Part shown: one piece after another, positions 24,669-32,059 of the stretch | How the letters are laid out: the number at the start of each line of letters is the position of its first letter | Position numbering within the stretch: the stretch's first letter is position 1 | Origin: SCTD01 sp038256525 | GTDB taxonomy: Bacteria > Actinomycetota > Actinomycetes > Mycobacteriales > SCTD01 | Direction: 5' to 3' | Length of the DNA: 32,516 nucleotides | Assembly: GCA_038256525.1 (NCBI GenBank) | Contig: JBBSKF010000019.1 | Span: 1-32,516, forward strand | Made by a program: the position numbers and the translations under genes | The notes under the pieces: model-generated | What the model saw: only the letters and a program-made list of their open reading frames with translations | Database searches by the model: none | What the model was told of the DNA's origin: nothing

Positions 24669-24733
24669 GTGATCCACGCGGAGTTGAAGGTGCTTTCGCC
24701 GCCGGGTTCCACCTCGAAGTCTCCGTGGATCAC
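24669..24733. repeat. 65-bp palindrome of a second family
   Basis: GTGATCCACG (24669-24678) and CGTGGATCAC (24724-24733) are perfect 10-bp inverted repeats around 45 bases. Inside, AGGTG and CACCT form a symmetric 5-bp inner stem after partly paired internal loops. The design (outer arm, symmetric loop, inner stem) matches the 59-bp palindromes though the sequence differs. The right arm contains the stop codon of the neighbouring gene. No T-run, so a classical terminator is unlikely; a REP-like element is more likely. Confidence 0.75.
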
Positions 24734-25113
24734 GAAGGGGTGGGCGCCGGCCCCGACGCGTCCCCCACCCCGACCTCGTCGGCGTCGAGCGCCCGGCGAC
24801 TGCTCTGGACGACCGGCGGCGCGTCCACCTCGTCACGGTGCAGGATCTCGAAGGCACTCGGCTCATCGCGGCCCAGCGACAGCAGCGGTGCTGCATCGAC
24901 CTTCACGTCGTACGACGAGAGGCTGCGGCGGTACGCGCCGACGCCGACCCACTCGGTCGTCAGCAACCACGCGGTCGGATCGTCCGCGGCACGACAGATT
25001 CGACCGCGGACGTAGCCGGGGCGTGCGGCGAAGGCGGCCAGCGCCGCTTGTGCCCGCGGCAGGAACGCGCCGGACTCCGGCTCCGGCACGTCGAACCGCG
25101 TCACGACCAGCAT
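24730..25113 (-). CDS. Antibiotic biosynthesis monooxygenase-like (ABM/dimeric ferredoxin-like) protein
   Basis: Predicted protein of 127 residues. Residues 1-95 fit the small dimeric alpha/beta barrel fold: MLVVTRFDVPEPESGAFLPR, helix AQAALAAFAARPGYVRGRI, strand TAWLLTTEWVGVGAYRRSL. This shape is shared by heme-degrading and ABM-type enzymes; activity is unknown. A polar, probably disordered tail of 30 residues ends inside the 65-bp palindrome. It starts at ATG 25113 with a TANNNT box seven bases upstream. It lies upstream of glyS on the same strand. Confidence 0.75.
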   Translation of the reverse strand: MLVVTRFDVPEPESGAFLPRAQAALAAFAARPGYVRGRICRAADDPTAWLLTTEWVGVGAYRRSLSSYDVKVDAAPLLSLGRDEPSAFEILHRDEVDAPPVVQSSRRALDADEVGVGDASGPAPTPS

Positions 25114-25120
25114 GGATGAC

Positions 25121-25126
25121 ACGCTA
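25121..25126 (-). promoter_or_regulatory. Candidate -10 box for the ABM-like gene
   Basis: Minus-strand TAGCGT lies seven bases before ATG 25113, where no Shine-Dalgarno is seen, consistent with leaderless initiation. Confidence 0.35.
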
Positions 25127-25159
25127 GCTGCCGGTCCCCCGCTGGAAGGTCTCCCCACT

Positions 25160-25537
25160 GTGCCGAAGTCGCGATCGCGTCGACGCCCGTCCGGCACTCG
25201 TTCGCGGCCACGACCGCGGTCCCAGACCCCGGCCGCACCGCTCGTGCCTTCGCCGGCACCCGGCCTGCGCGGGAAGGTCGAGCGCGTCAGTGCCCCTGCC
25301 CTGCTGTGGCTCTCGGCTCGGCCGAAGTTCCTGCTGCCGGTCGCCACCGTCGTGCTGCTCGTGGCCGGCCTGGCCGCGCCGACACCGGTCGGCGTACCGG
25401 TGCTGCTGGCTCTCGTGCTGCTCATCGGCAGCCTGTCCTACCTGTCATGGCCGGTGGTCGAGGGCCCGGCCCGACTGCTCCGTCTCGCCACGATCGGACT
25501 ACTGTTCGCCGCAATCGTGGGACGCCTGTCGGCCTGA
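25160..25537 (+). CDS. DUF6703-like small membrane protein
   Basis: Predicted protein of 125 residues. An Arg/Pro/Ser-rich cytosolic N-terminus of about 45 residues is followed by KVERVSAPALLWLSARPKFL and two or three hydrophobic helices (LLPVATVVLLVAGLAAP, VPVLLALVLLIGSLSYLSWP, LATIGLLFAAIVGRL). The pattern matches a small actinobacterial family of unknown function that I believe is DUF6703. GTG 25160 with GGAAGG ten bases upstream is preferred; ATG 25112 would overlap the divergent gene's start codon. Confidence 0.72.
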   Translation: MPKSRSRRRPSGTRSRPRPRSQTPAAPLVPSPAPGLRGKVERVSAPALLWLSARPKFLLPVATVVLLVAGLAAPTPVGVPVLLALVLLIGSLSYLSWPVVEGPARLLRLATIGLLFAAIVGRLSA

Positions 25538-25641
25538 ACCCGCACGAAAAGCACAGTGGCCATACGGCCGGTCTCATGACGTGTCAGGATCAGCGCGACC
25601 CACGCGACGGCGTGCGCACCAGGACATACACGGAGGACACC

Positions 25642-26130
25642 TTGAGCGAGACCCCGGACACCACCCCGACCGAGATCGAATCTGCAAACAGCCCCGACGA
25701 AGCCACCACCGGGGCGCCGGTGAAGGCCAGCAAGTCCACCACCGGCCGTCGCGGACGCACCGCGAGCAAGGCCCCGGCCAAGCGCAGCACGACCCGTCCC
25801 GCGCGCAGCGGCGGCTCGTCGTCACGATCGAGCAGCTCCGCCTCCTCGAGTTCGGACGCAGCCGGCTCGCTGGCTGCCGCGCTGCGCAGCCTGGTCGGTG
25901 GCATCGAGAGCGAAGTGAGCGGGATCTCCAGCCTGTCCGGTGAGATCGACACGCATGTGCAGGCCCTCAACGACCTGCGCGCGGAGGCGACCCGCCGTCT
26001 GCTGCACCTCGACGACCTTCGCGCGGCGGCCGAGGACGTGAACCTGAGCGCCTTCCTGGACACCTCCATCCAGCCGCAGCTGCCCCAGGTCGAGGAGGAC
26101 TTCCCCGACCGGATCTACGGAAACAGCTGA
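25642..26130 (+). CDS. Paralogue A: unknown helical protein with Ser/Lys-rich N-terminus
   Basis: From TTG 25642 (GGAGG five to six bases upstream) the product has 162 residues; ATG 25576 is in frame but lacks a good site. The first 75 residues are low-complexity Thr/Ser/Lys/Arg (GRRGRTASKAPAKRSTTRPA, a Ser run). Residues 80-162 form a helical domain: LRSLVGGIESEVSGISSLSG, EIDTHVQALNDLRAEATRRL, then DLRAAAEDVNLSAFLD and PQVEEDFPDRIY. This domain is shared with the convergent gene at 26164. I know no function for it. Confidence 0.75.
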   Translation: MSETPDTTPTEIESANSPDEATTGAPVKASKSTTGRRGRTASKAPAKRSTTRPARSGGSSSRSSSSASSSSDAAGSLAAALRSLVGGIESEVSGISSLSGEIDTHVQALNDLRAEATRRLLHLDDLRAAAEDVNLSAFLDTSIQPQLPQVEEDFPDRIYGNS

Positions 26131-26153
26131 GCGACCGGGTCGCAGAGCGCACA

Positions 26154-26181
26154 GGGCGAGCAGCTATCGAGCTGCTCGCCC
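26154..26181. terminator. Bidirectional terminator between the paralogues
   Basis: A perfect 12-bp stem GGGCGAGCAGCT and AGCTGCTCGCCC closes a four-base loop (ATCG) and is followed by TTT on the plus strand. It lies 24 bp after the stop of paralogue A and also encodes the last residues and TAG stop of paralogue B, so it can serve both convergent genes. Confidence 0.8.
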
Positions 26182-26493
26182 TTTGCGGTTGCGGCGCACC
26201 CTCGACATCTGCTCGGGGTACATCCGCTCGGGGAACTCCTCCTTCACCTGCGGCAGGGACACCACCACGGTCGAGCTCAGGTAGGCCGACAGATGTGGGT
26301 CGTCGACGGCGGCGCGAAGCACATCCAGCCGGCCGAGCCGTTCGGCGGCGGTGGCGCGCAGCGCGTTGACCTTCCTCACGTGCTCGTCGATGCGGCGGGA
26401 CAGGTTCGAGATGACAGCGACCTCGCTCTCGATCCCCCAGACGAGCTCACGCAGGCCGTACGTCAGTGTCGTCGCGGTGATCTGCTCAGGCAC
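26164..26493 (-). CDS. Paralogue B: unknown helical protein
   Basis: Predicted protein of 109 residues, starting at GTG 26493 with GGAGG four bases upstream. It consists almost only of the helical domain seen in paralogue A: LRELVWGIESEVAVISNLSR, RIDEHVRKVNALRATAAERL, LRAAVDDPHLSAYLSS and LPQVKEEFPERMY, followed by a basic tail (RRNRKGRAAR). It lacks the low-complexity N-terminus. The shared GIESEV, VxxLRAxA, LSA, LPQVxEEFPxRxY positions show common ancestry. Function unknown; coiled-coil pairing between the two is possible. Confidence 0.75.
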   Translation of the reverse strand: MPEQITATTLTYGLRELVWGIESEVAVISNLSRRIDEHVRKVNALRATAAERLGRLDVLRAAVDDPHLSAYLSSTVVVSLPQVKEEFPERMYPEQMSRVRRNRKGRAAR

Positions 26494-26579
26494 CCGTCCT
26501 CCAAGGTCTCGGGGCTCACGCTAGGTGAACACGCCGTCCTGCCGCAGCATGTGGGCCGACCCGCCTGTCGTGTCGCCCG

Positions 26580-27380
26580 TCACGGCTCGTTCGGCAGCGC
26601 GCCGCCATACCGCCGGTCGCGCGCAGCGTAGATCTCGATCGCCTGCCAGAGGTGACGTCGGTCGACATCCGGCCACAACGTGTCGAGGAAGACCAGCTCC
26701 GCATAGGCCGACTGCCACAGCAGGAAGTTCGACGTGCGCTGCTCACCTGAGGTGCGCAGGAACAGGTCGACGTCCGGCATGTCCGGCTCGTCGAGATAAC
26801 GGGCGAGGACCCGGTCGTCGACCTTGGCCGGATCGAGGCGGCCCGCGGCCACATCCACGGCGAGAAGCCTTGCGGCGTCGCCGATCTCCGCTCGCCCACC
26901 GTAGTTGACGCACATGGTCAGGGTGCAGACGTCGTTGTCCCTCGTCAGCTGTTCGGCGTCCTCGAGCTCGCGGATCACCGAGCGCCACAGCCGCGGGCGC
27001 CGACCGGCCCAACGCACTCGTACGCCCAGCTCGTGCATCTCGTCGCGCCGCCGGCGGATGACGTCGCGATTGAAGCCCATCAGGAAGCGGACCTCGTCGG
27101 GTGAGCGCTTCCAGTTCTCGGTCGAAAACGCGTAGGCCGAGACCCATCCGACGCCGATCTCGATGGCGCCCTCGACCACGTCGAACAACGACGACTCGCC
27201 GGCCTCGTGCCCGGCGGTGCGCGGTAGGCCGCGGTCCTTGGCCCAGCGCCCGTTGCCGTCCATGACGATCGCCACGTGGCGGGGGACGAGCTCGGGAGGC
27301 AGCGCAGGTGGCCGCACACCGGCGGGGTGCGGCGTCGGGGGACGCACCGCCCGGCGCACCGCCGCCGTGCGACGTCTCAC
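26580..27380 (-). CDS. uppS: Isoprenyl transferase (undecaprenyl/polyprenyl diphosphate synthase)
   Basis: Builds the polyprenyl carrier for peptidoglycan and wall glycans by cis-addition of isopentenyl diphosphate. The 266-residue protein has all UppS motifs: VAIVMDGNGRWAKDRGLPRT with catalytic D41, SAYAFSTENWKRSPDEV, RTSGEQRTSNFLLWQSAYAE and FLDTLWPDV. An N-terminal 30-residue Arg/Pro extension precedes the core. GTG 27380 overlaps the recO stop as GTGA, so the pair is translationally coupled. Whether the product is C50 or C55 cannot be told. Confidence 0.96.
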   Translation of the reverse strand: MRRRTAAVRRAVRPPTPHPAGVRPPALPPELVPRHVAIVMDGNGRWAKDRGLPRTAGHEAGESSLFDVVEGAIEIGVGWVSAYAFSTENWKRSPDEVRFLMGFNRDVIRRRRDEMHELGVRVRWAGRRPRLWRSVIRELEDAEQLTRDNDVCTLTMCVNYGGRAEIGDAARLLAVDVAAGRLDPAKVDDRVLARYLDEPDMPDVDLFLRTSGEQRTSNFLLWQSAYAELVFLDTLWPDVDRRHLWQAIEIYAARDRRYGGALPNEP

Positions 27381-28102
27381 AGGCGCTCGACCAGCGGCAG
27401 GCTCCGCAGCCCCCGCTCCAGATGCCACTGCAGATGCGCCGACACCAGCCCGCTCGCCTCGCTGCGGGTGCGTCGGTCGGCGATCTCCGCCGCCGTCCAG
27501 TCCCCGGTCAGCAGATCGACCATCAGCGCGAGTGCCGCGGGCGCCGGTGACGCGGCGCCGGCCGGCCGGCAGCCGGCGCAGACCGCGCCGCCCGCGGGGA
27601 TGGAGAAGGCGCGATGCGGTCCGGGCGCACCGCACTGGGCGCAGTCCGACAGTGCCGGCGCGTACCCCGCTACCGACATGGCGCGTAGCAGGAAAGCGTC
27701 CAGCACCAGCGACGGGTCACGTTCGCTGAGCGCACGCAGCGCTCCGATGACGAGCAGGAACAGCCGGATCGAGGGTTCGCGCTCCTGTTCGGTCAACCGC
27801 TCCGCGGTCTCGAGGACCGCAGTTCCCGAGGTGTAGCGGCGGTAGTCGTGCACGAGGGATTCGCCGTACGCGGTGAGGCTGTCGGCCTGGACGACGATGT
27901 CGAGGTTGCGTCCCTCGTAGAGCTGCAGGTCCACGTGGCTGAACGGCTCCACTGTCGCGCCGAACTTGGAACGGGTACGGCGGACCCCTTTCGCGACCGC
28001 GCGCACCCGGCCGTGCCGGCGCGTCAGCACGGTGATGATCCGGTCGGCCTCACCGAGCTTCTGCACCCGCAGGACGACGCCCTCGTCGCGGTAGAGGCTC
28101 AC
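27377..28102 (-). CDS. recO: DNA repair protein RecO
   Basis: RecO anneals single-stranded DNA and loads RecA in the RecFOR pathway. The 241-residue protein has the N-terminal OB fold (SLYRDEGVVLRVQKLGEADR, IITVLTRRHGRVRAVAKGVR, SHVDLQLYEGRNLDIVVQAD), a helical middle and a C-terminal zinc-binding site CAQCGAPGPH with CAGC. It starts at GTG 28102, which has no Shine-Dalgarno but a TACCTT box six bases upstream. Precedes uppS. Confidence 0.95.
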   Translation of the reverse strand: MSLYRDEGVVLRVQKLGEADRIITVLTRRHGRVRAVAKGVRRTRSKFGATVEPFSHVDLQLYEGRNLDIVVQADSLTAYGESLVHDYRRYTSGTAVLETAERLTEQEREPSIRLFLLVIGALRALSERDPSLVLDAFLLRAMSVAGYAPALSDCAQCGAPGPHRAFSIPAGGAVCAGCRPAGAASPAPAALALMVDLLTGDWTAAEIADRRTRSEASGLVSAHLQWHLERGLRSLPLVERL

Positions 28103-28108
28103 CCCTGA

Positions 28109-28114
28109 AAGGTA
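28109..28114 (-). promoter_or_regulatory. Candidate -10 box for leaderless recO
   Basis: Minus-strand TACCTT lies six bases before GTG 28102. The 65-bp gap between era and recO thus may hold an own promoter for recO-uppS. Confidence 0.35.
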
Positions 28115-28167
28115 GTCCGGGCCGCCGCACATCGCCGCGCGCCGAGCCGCCGGTGGCGGTGCGACGT

Positions 28168-29076
28168 TCAGAACCCCAGTTTGCGCAACTGCTTCGGGTC
28201 CTTCTGCCAGTCCTTCGCGACCGACACGTGCAGGTTGAGGAACACCCGCATGCCGAGCAGGGACTCGATCTGGTGCCTGGCGGTCGTGCCGACGCCCTTG
28301 AGCCGAGCGCCGCCGGTGCCAAGGACGATCGCCTTCTGGCTGTCGCGCTCGACATAGAGCGTGGCGAAGACGTCCAGCAGCGGCTTGTCGTCGGGCCGAT
28401 CCTCCCGCAGGTTCATCTCGTCAACGGTTACGGCGATCGAGTGCGGCAGCTCGTCGCGCACGCCCTCCAGAGCGGCCTCGCGGATGAACTCGCCGATGAG
28501 CACCTGCTCCGGCTCGTCGGTCAGGTCGCCCTCGGGGTAGAGGGCCGGGCCGGGCGGCAGCCGCGCGACGAGCAGATCGGTGAGCAGCCCGACCTGGAAG
28601 TCCGACACGGCGCTGACCGGGACCACCTCCGCCCAGTCGGCGAGCTTCGACACCGCGAGCAGCTGCTCGCCGACCGCCTGCCGGCTGCTCACCTTGTCGG
28701 TCTTGGTCACGACCGCGACGACCGGGGTCGTGACCTGCGCGAGCTCGGCGGCGATGAAGCGGTCCCCTGGACCGATCTTGTCGTCCGCGGTCACGCAGAA
28801 GCAGATGACGTCGACGCTCGCGTAGGTCTCACGCACGATGTCGTTGAGCCGCGAGCCGAGCAGGGTGCGCGGCTTGTGCAGACCCGGGGTGTCGACGAGG
28901 ACCAGCTGGGCGTCCGGCCGGTGCACGATCCCGCGCACCGCGTGCCGGGTCGTCTGCGGCCGGCTGCTGGTGATGGCGACCTTGGTGCCGGTCAGGGCGT
29001 TCGTCAGGGTGCTCTTGCCGGCGTTGGGGCGCCCGACGAAGCAGGCGAAGCCCGATCGGAACGGCTGGCCGCTCAC
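28168..29076 (-). CDS. era: GTPase Era
   Basis: Era binds 16S rRNA and helps 30S maturation. The 302-residue protein has G1 GRPNAGKST, G2 region SSRPQTTRHAVRG, G3 LVDTPGLHKP, G4 TKTD and G5 VSAVSD, then the C-terminal KH domain (VGTTARHQIESLLGMRVFLN, LHVSVAKDWQKDP). GTG 29076 overlaps the stop of the upstream deaminase-like gene as GTGA. Confidence 0.97.
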   Translation of the reverse strand: MSGQPFRSGFACFVGRPNAGKSTLTNALTGTKVAITSSRPQTTRHAVRGIVHRPDAQLVLVDTPGLHKPRTLLGSRLNDIVRETYASVDVICFCVTADDKIGPGDRFIAAELAQVTTPVVAVVTKTDKVSSRQAVGEQLLAVSKLADWAEVVPVSAVSDFQVGLLTDLLVARLPPGPALYPEGDLTDEPEQVLIGEFIREAALEGVRDELPHSIAVTVDEMNLREDRPDDKPLLDVFATLYVERDSQKAIVLGTGGARLKGVGTTARHQIESLLGMRVFLNLHVSVAKDWQKDPKQLRKLGF

Positions 29077-29435
29077 GTGCTGACGGTGTGGTGCACCCTG
29101 CCGTCCTCGCCGGCGAGCAGCAGCGGGACTCCGACGCCGAACTCACGCAGGACAGCGACATCCGCGGCGCTCACCAGCGCGCCGCCGACGACGGCAGCCG
29201 CCTCGAAGCTGCGGGCCCCGCTGGAGACTGCCGCCGCGACGGCGGCGCGAAGCGCAGACGTCGTCAGTCCCGGGTCGGCGTTCTCGACCGTCGCGGCGGC
29301 GTAGGTCCGCCCGTCGCTGTCGCGCACCGCAGCGCCCTCGGCCACCCCCGTGTGCGGCGCGTGCGCCCGCAGGCGGGCGCTCCGTGCAAGGACCACGATC
29401 TTGGCGTCCTCTGGGTCCAGCTCCGACTCCGTCAA
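29073..29435 (-). CDS. Cytidine-deaminase-fold protein without zinc ligands
   Basis: The frame encodes a protein of about 120 residues from TTG 29435 (start uncertain; open frame extends into the divergent znuA promoter, with another TTG near 29505). The fold order is deaminase-like: EDAKIVVLARSARLRAH, GAAVRDSDGRTYAAATVENA, LTTSALRAAVAAAVSSGARS, FEAAAVVGGALVSAADVAVL. The catalytic zinc motifs H/C-A-E and P-C-x-x-C are absent: the positions read VAEGAA and TSALRAAV. A true cytidine deaminase is therefore unlikely. Such degenerate proteins sit beside era in many actinobacteria, coupled to it as here. Confidence 0.75.
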   Translation of the reverse strand: MTESELDPEDAKIVVLARSARLRAHAPHTGVAEGAAVRDSDGRTYAAATVENADPGLTTSALRAAVAAAVSSGARSFEAAAVVGGALVSAADVAVLREFGVGVPLLLAGEDGRVHHTVST

Positions 29436-29494
29436 CGCGGAGACCGCTGCTTCGGAGGGAACATCATTGGCTCGAGCGTACGTGCCGATCCCTA

Positions 29495-29523
29495 TTGGCA
29501 ATGAATGCCAGAACGAGTAGGGT
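29495..29523 (+). promoter_or_regulatory. znu-zur promoter with Zur-type operator
   Basis: TTGGCA (29495-29500), 17 bases, TAGGGT (29518-29523), then six bases to ATG 29530: a good sigma-70 type promoter for a leaderless mRNA. The palindrome TGGCA-ATGAA-TGCCA (29496-29510) covers the -35 box, and is the natural candidate for zinc-dependent repression by the Zur encoded at the end of this operon. It differs from the AT-rich Zur boxes known in other actinobacteria, so the assignment is inference. Confidence 0.65.
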
Positions 29524-29529
29524 GTCAGC

Positions 29530-30426
29530 ATGCACCTGGCACCCCGCCTCGTCCTGGCCCTCAGCCTCGCGTCGAGCTTGTCCGCATGCGCCGCCACGGG
29601 CGAGTCCGCGCCCGGGTCCGCGAAAGACGCCGGACGGCTGAGCGTCACGGCCGGCTTCTACCCGTACGAGTTCGTCGCTGCCCGGGTCGGTGGGCCGGAC
29701 GTGCAGGTGACCAACCTCACCGAGCCCGGAGGTGAGCCGCACGATCTCGAGCTCTCTCCGCAGCAGGTCGCGGCGCTGAGCGAGACCGACCTGGTCGTCT
29801 ACTCCCGGGGCTTCCAGCCGGCCGTTGACGTAGCCGTCGACCAGCAGGCGGCCGGCCGCGCCCTCGACGTGCTCACCGCAGTCGACCTGCGGGAGGGGGC
29901 GCCCGGGCAGGAGGTCGCCGACCCCCACGTGTGGCTCGACCCGGTTCGTCTCGCCACCATCGCGAAAACTGTCGCGGATCAGCTGGCCGAGCGGCTCCCG
30001 GACAAAGCCGGCGCCTTCCGGGATCGGGCCGACGCACTCGGCAAGGAGCTGCGATCGCTCGACGAGCAGCTCCGGACCGGCCTCGCCACCTGCGAGCGCA
30101 AGCAGATCGTGACCAGCCACGACGCGTTCGGCTATCTCGCCGGCGCGTACGGTCTGGAGCAGGTGTCGATCGCCGGGCTCTCCCCCGACGACGAGGCCTC
30201 GCCGAAGCGCCTCGCCGAGGTCGCCGAGCTGGCGCGGGAGCAAGGGGTGACGACGATCTTCTTCGAGGAGCTGGTCAGCCCCAAGGTCGCCGAGTCGTTG
30301 GCGCGTGAGGTCGGCGCGCAGGCGACTGTGCTGAGCCCGCTCGAAGGTGCCCCGGAGACCGGCGACTACGTGACGGCCATGCGGGAGAATCTGGCCGTCC
30401 TGCGTACCGCCCTCGGTTGCACATGA
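29530..30426 (+). CDS. znuA: Zinc ABC transporter substrate-binding lipoprotein
   Basis: Binds zinc outside the membrane and hands it to the permease. The 298-residue protein has a lipobox (LASSLSACAATG) and a cluster A-I metal-binding fold. Candidate ligands are H71 (GGEPHDLELSP), H133 (ADPHVWLDP), H197 (TSHDAFGYLA) and acids E246/E247 (FFEELVSPKVAESL). Three histidines favour zinc over manganese. The His-rich loop of many ZnuA proteins is missing; a His-rich stretch is instead at the end of the ATPase. Its stop overlaps the next start as ATGA. Confidence 0.94.
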   Translation: MHLAPRLVLALSLASSLSACAATGESAPGSAKDAGRLSVTAGFYPYEFVAARVGGPDVQVTNLTEPGGEPHDLELSPQQVAALSETDLVVYSRGFQPAVDVAVDQQAAGRALDVLTAVDLREGAPGQEVADPHVWLDPVRLATIAKTVADQLAERLPDKAGAFRDRADALGKELRSLDEQLRTGLATCERKQIVTSHDAFGYLAGAYGLEQVSIAGLSPDDEASPKRLAEVAELAREQGVTTIFFEELVSPKVAESLAREVGAQATVLSPLEGAPETGDYVTAMRENLAVLRTALGCT

Positions 30427-31190
30427 CCTCCAGCGTCATCGATCTGCAGGACGGCAGTGCCGGGTACGACGGGCGGCTCGCGTTGTCCGGCGTCGACCTG
30501 CAGGTGGACGCCGGTGAGGTGGTCGCCGTGCTCGGCGCGAACGGCTCGGGCAAGAGCACGCTGGTGCGCGCCCTGCTCGGGTTGCTACCGCTGACCACCG
30601 GTCGGCTGGCGTTGTTCGGCGAGCCCGTGCGGCGCTTCTCGCACTGGCCGCGCATCGGCTACGTCCCGCAGCGAGGTGGAGCGAGCACCGGCGTTCCGGC
30701 CACCGTGCGCGAGGTCGTCGCCACCGGCCGGCTGGCGCGTACCGGCCTTCGCCCCATGCGCGCCGCCGATCGCGCTGCCATTTCCCGCGCCATGGAGGCG
30801 GTCGGCCTTGCCGAACTGGCCAGGACGAGCGTGGCCACGCTCTCGGGGGGCCAGCAGCAACGGGTGCTCATCGCGCGCGCGCTGACCTGCGAGCCCGACC
30901 TGCTGGTGCTCGACGAGCCCACCGCGGGGGTCGACGCCGCCAACCAGCAGGCGCTCGCCAGCTCGCTGCGCACCCTGGTCGGCCACGGCGCGACCGTGCT
31001 GCTGGTCACCCACGAGCTGGGACCGATGCTCCCCCTGATCACCCGCGCCGTCACCCTCGCCGACGGGCGGGTCCTGCACGACGGACCGCCGCCGGACTCC
31101 GACCACCTGCACCTGCACGACCACGACCATGCCCATCCGGTGCACGACGAGCACCCGTCCATGCAGGGCTCGGCCTGGGGCCTGCGGTGA
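30423..31190 (+). CDS. znuC: Zinc ABC transporter ATP-binding protein
   Basis: ATPase subunit of the zinc importer, 255 residues. Walker A GANGSGKST, Q-loop YVPQRG, signature LSGGQQQR, Walker B LLVLDEPTAG and H-loop LLVTHEL are all present. The last 35 residues are rich in His and Asp (HLHLHDHDHAHPVHDEH), a probable cytosolic zinc-binding tail. ATG 30423 overlaps the znuA stop (ATGA), and its own stop overlaps the permease start (GTGA). Confidence 0.96.
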   Translation: MTSSVIDLQDGSAGYDGRLALSGVDLQVDAGEVVAVLGANGSGKSTLVRALLGLLPLTTGRLALFGEPVRRFSHWPRIGYVPQRGGASTGVPATVREVVATGRLARTGLRPMRAADRAAISRAMEAVGLAELARTSVATLSGGQQQRVLIARALTCEPDLLVLDEPTAGVDAANQQALASSLRTLVGHGATVLLVTHELGPMLPLITRAVTLADGRVLHDGPPPDSDHLHLHDHDHAHPVHDEHPSMQGSAWGLR

Positions 31191-32059
31191 CCGCGTTGAC
31201 GTTCGACTTCATGCAGCGCGCCCTGCTCGCGGCCCTGCTCGTCGGGCTGACCGCGCCGGCCGTGGGCATCTTCCTCGTCCAGCGCCGGCTCGCCCTGATG
31301 GGTGACGGCATCGGCCATGTCGCCTTGACCGGGGTGGCACTGGGCTTCCTGCTGGGAACGGCGCCGGTGCTCACCGCCGTGATCGCAGCCACCATCGGTG
31401 CGGTCGTGATCGAGCTGGTCCGTCAGCAGGGACGCACCGGTGGTGACGTCGCCCTGGCCCTGCTGTTCTACGGGGGCATCGCCGGCGGGGTGCTGCTCAT
31501 CGGGCTGACTCCCGGCGGCAGCAACGCCAACCTGCTCTCCTACCTGTTCGGCTCGCTCACCGCTGTCTCCCCCACCGACGTCGTGCTGATCTGCCTGCTG
31601 TCCGGTGCGCTGCTGCTCACCCTCACCGTCGTCGGACGGCAGATGTTCGCGGTCTGCCACGACGAGGAGTACGCCCGGGTGGCCGGCCTGCCGGTGCGCT
31701 TCCTCAACCTGCTGCTCGCCGTCATGGCGGCGGTGACGGTCACGGTGGCCATGCGGGTCGTCGGGCTGCTGCTGGTGAGCGCCCTGATGGTGGTCCCGGT
31801 CGCAACTGCGCAGCAGCTGGTGCGGGGGTTTCGGGCGACCGTGGTGGTCGCCCTGGCCAGTGGCGTGCTGGCCTCGGTCAGCGGCGTGCTCGGTTCCTAC
31901 TACCTCGACACGGCCCCCGGCGCGCTCATCGTGGTGCTCGCTCTGAGCGGGTTCGCCCTGGCCACGCTTTTCGGCACCCTGGTACGGCGGGCTCGCCGCA
32001 CCACCGACGTCGCCGCCCCGGTGGGGGTGGCCCTGTTGCCGCAGGAGGCCCCCCGGTGA
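31187..32059 (+). CDS. znuB: Zinc ABC transporter permease
   Basis: Integral membrane subunit of the importer, 290 residues from GTG 31187, with about eight hydrophobic helices (for example LLAALLVGLTAPAVGIFLV, VVLICLLSGALLLTLTVVG). Family motifs include RRLALMGDGIGHVALTGVAL, the segment contacting the ATPase, and AMRVVGLLLVSALMVVPVATA. Start and stop both lie in GTGA overlaps with its neighbours, so the four genes form one tight operon. Confidence 0.96.
   Translation: MTALTFDFMQRALLAALLVGLTAPAVGIFLVQRRLALMGDGIGHVALTGVALGFLLGTAPVLTAVIAATIGAVVIELVRQQGRTGGDVALALLFYGGIAGGVLLIGLTPGGSNANLLSYLFGSLTAVSPTDVVLICLLSGALLLTLTVVGRQMFAVCHDEEYARVAGLPVRFLNLLLAVMAAVTVTVAMRVVGLLLVSALMVVPVATAQQLVRGFRATVVVALASGVLASVSGVLGSYYLDTAPGALIVVLALSGFALATLFGTLVRRARRTTDVAAPVGVALLPQEAPR

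Noticed and set aside
28153..29304. Plus-strand ORF of 383 codons opposite era
   Set aside because: Antisense to Era, whose G1-G5 and KH motifs are complete.
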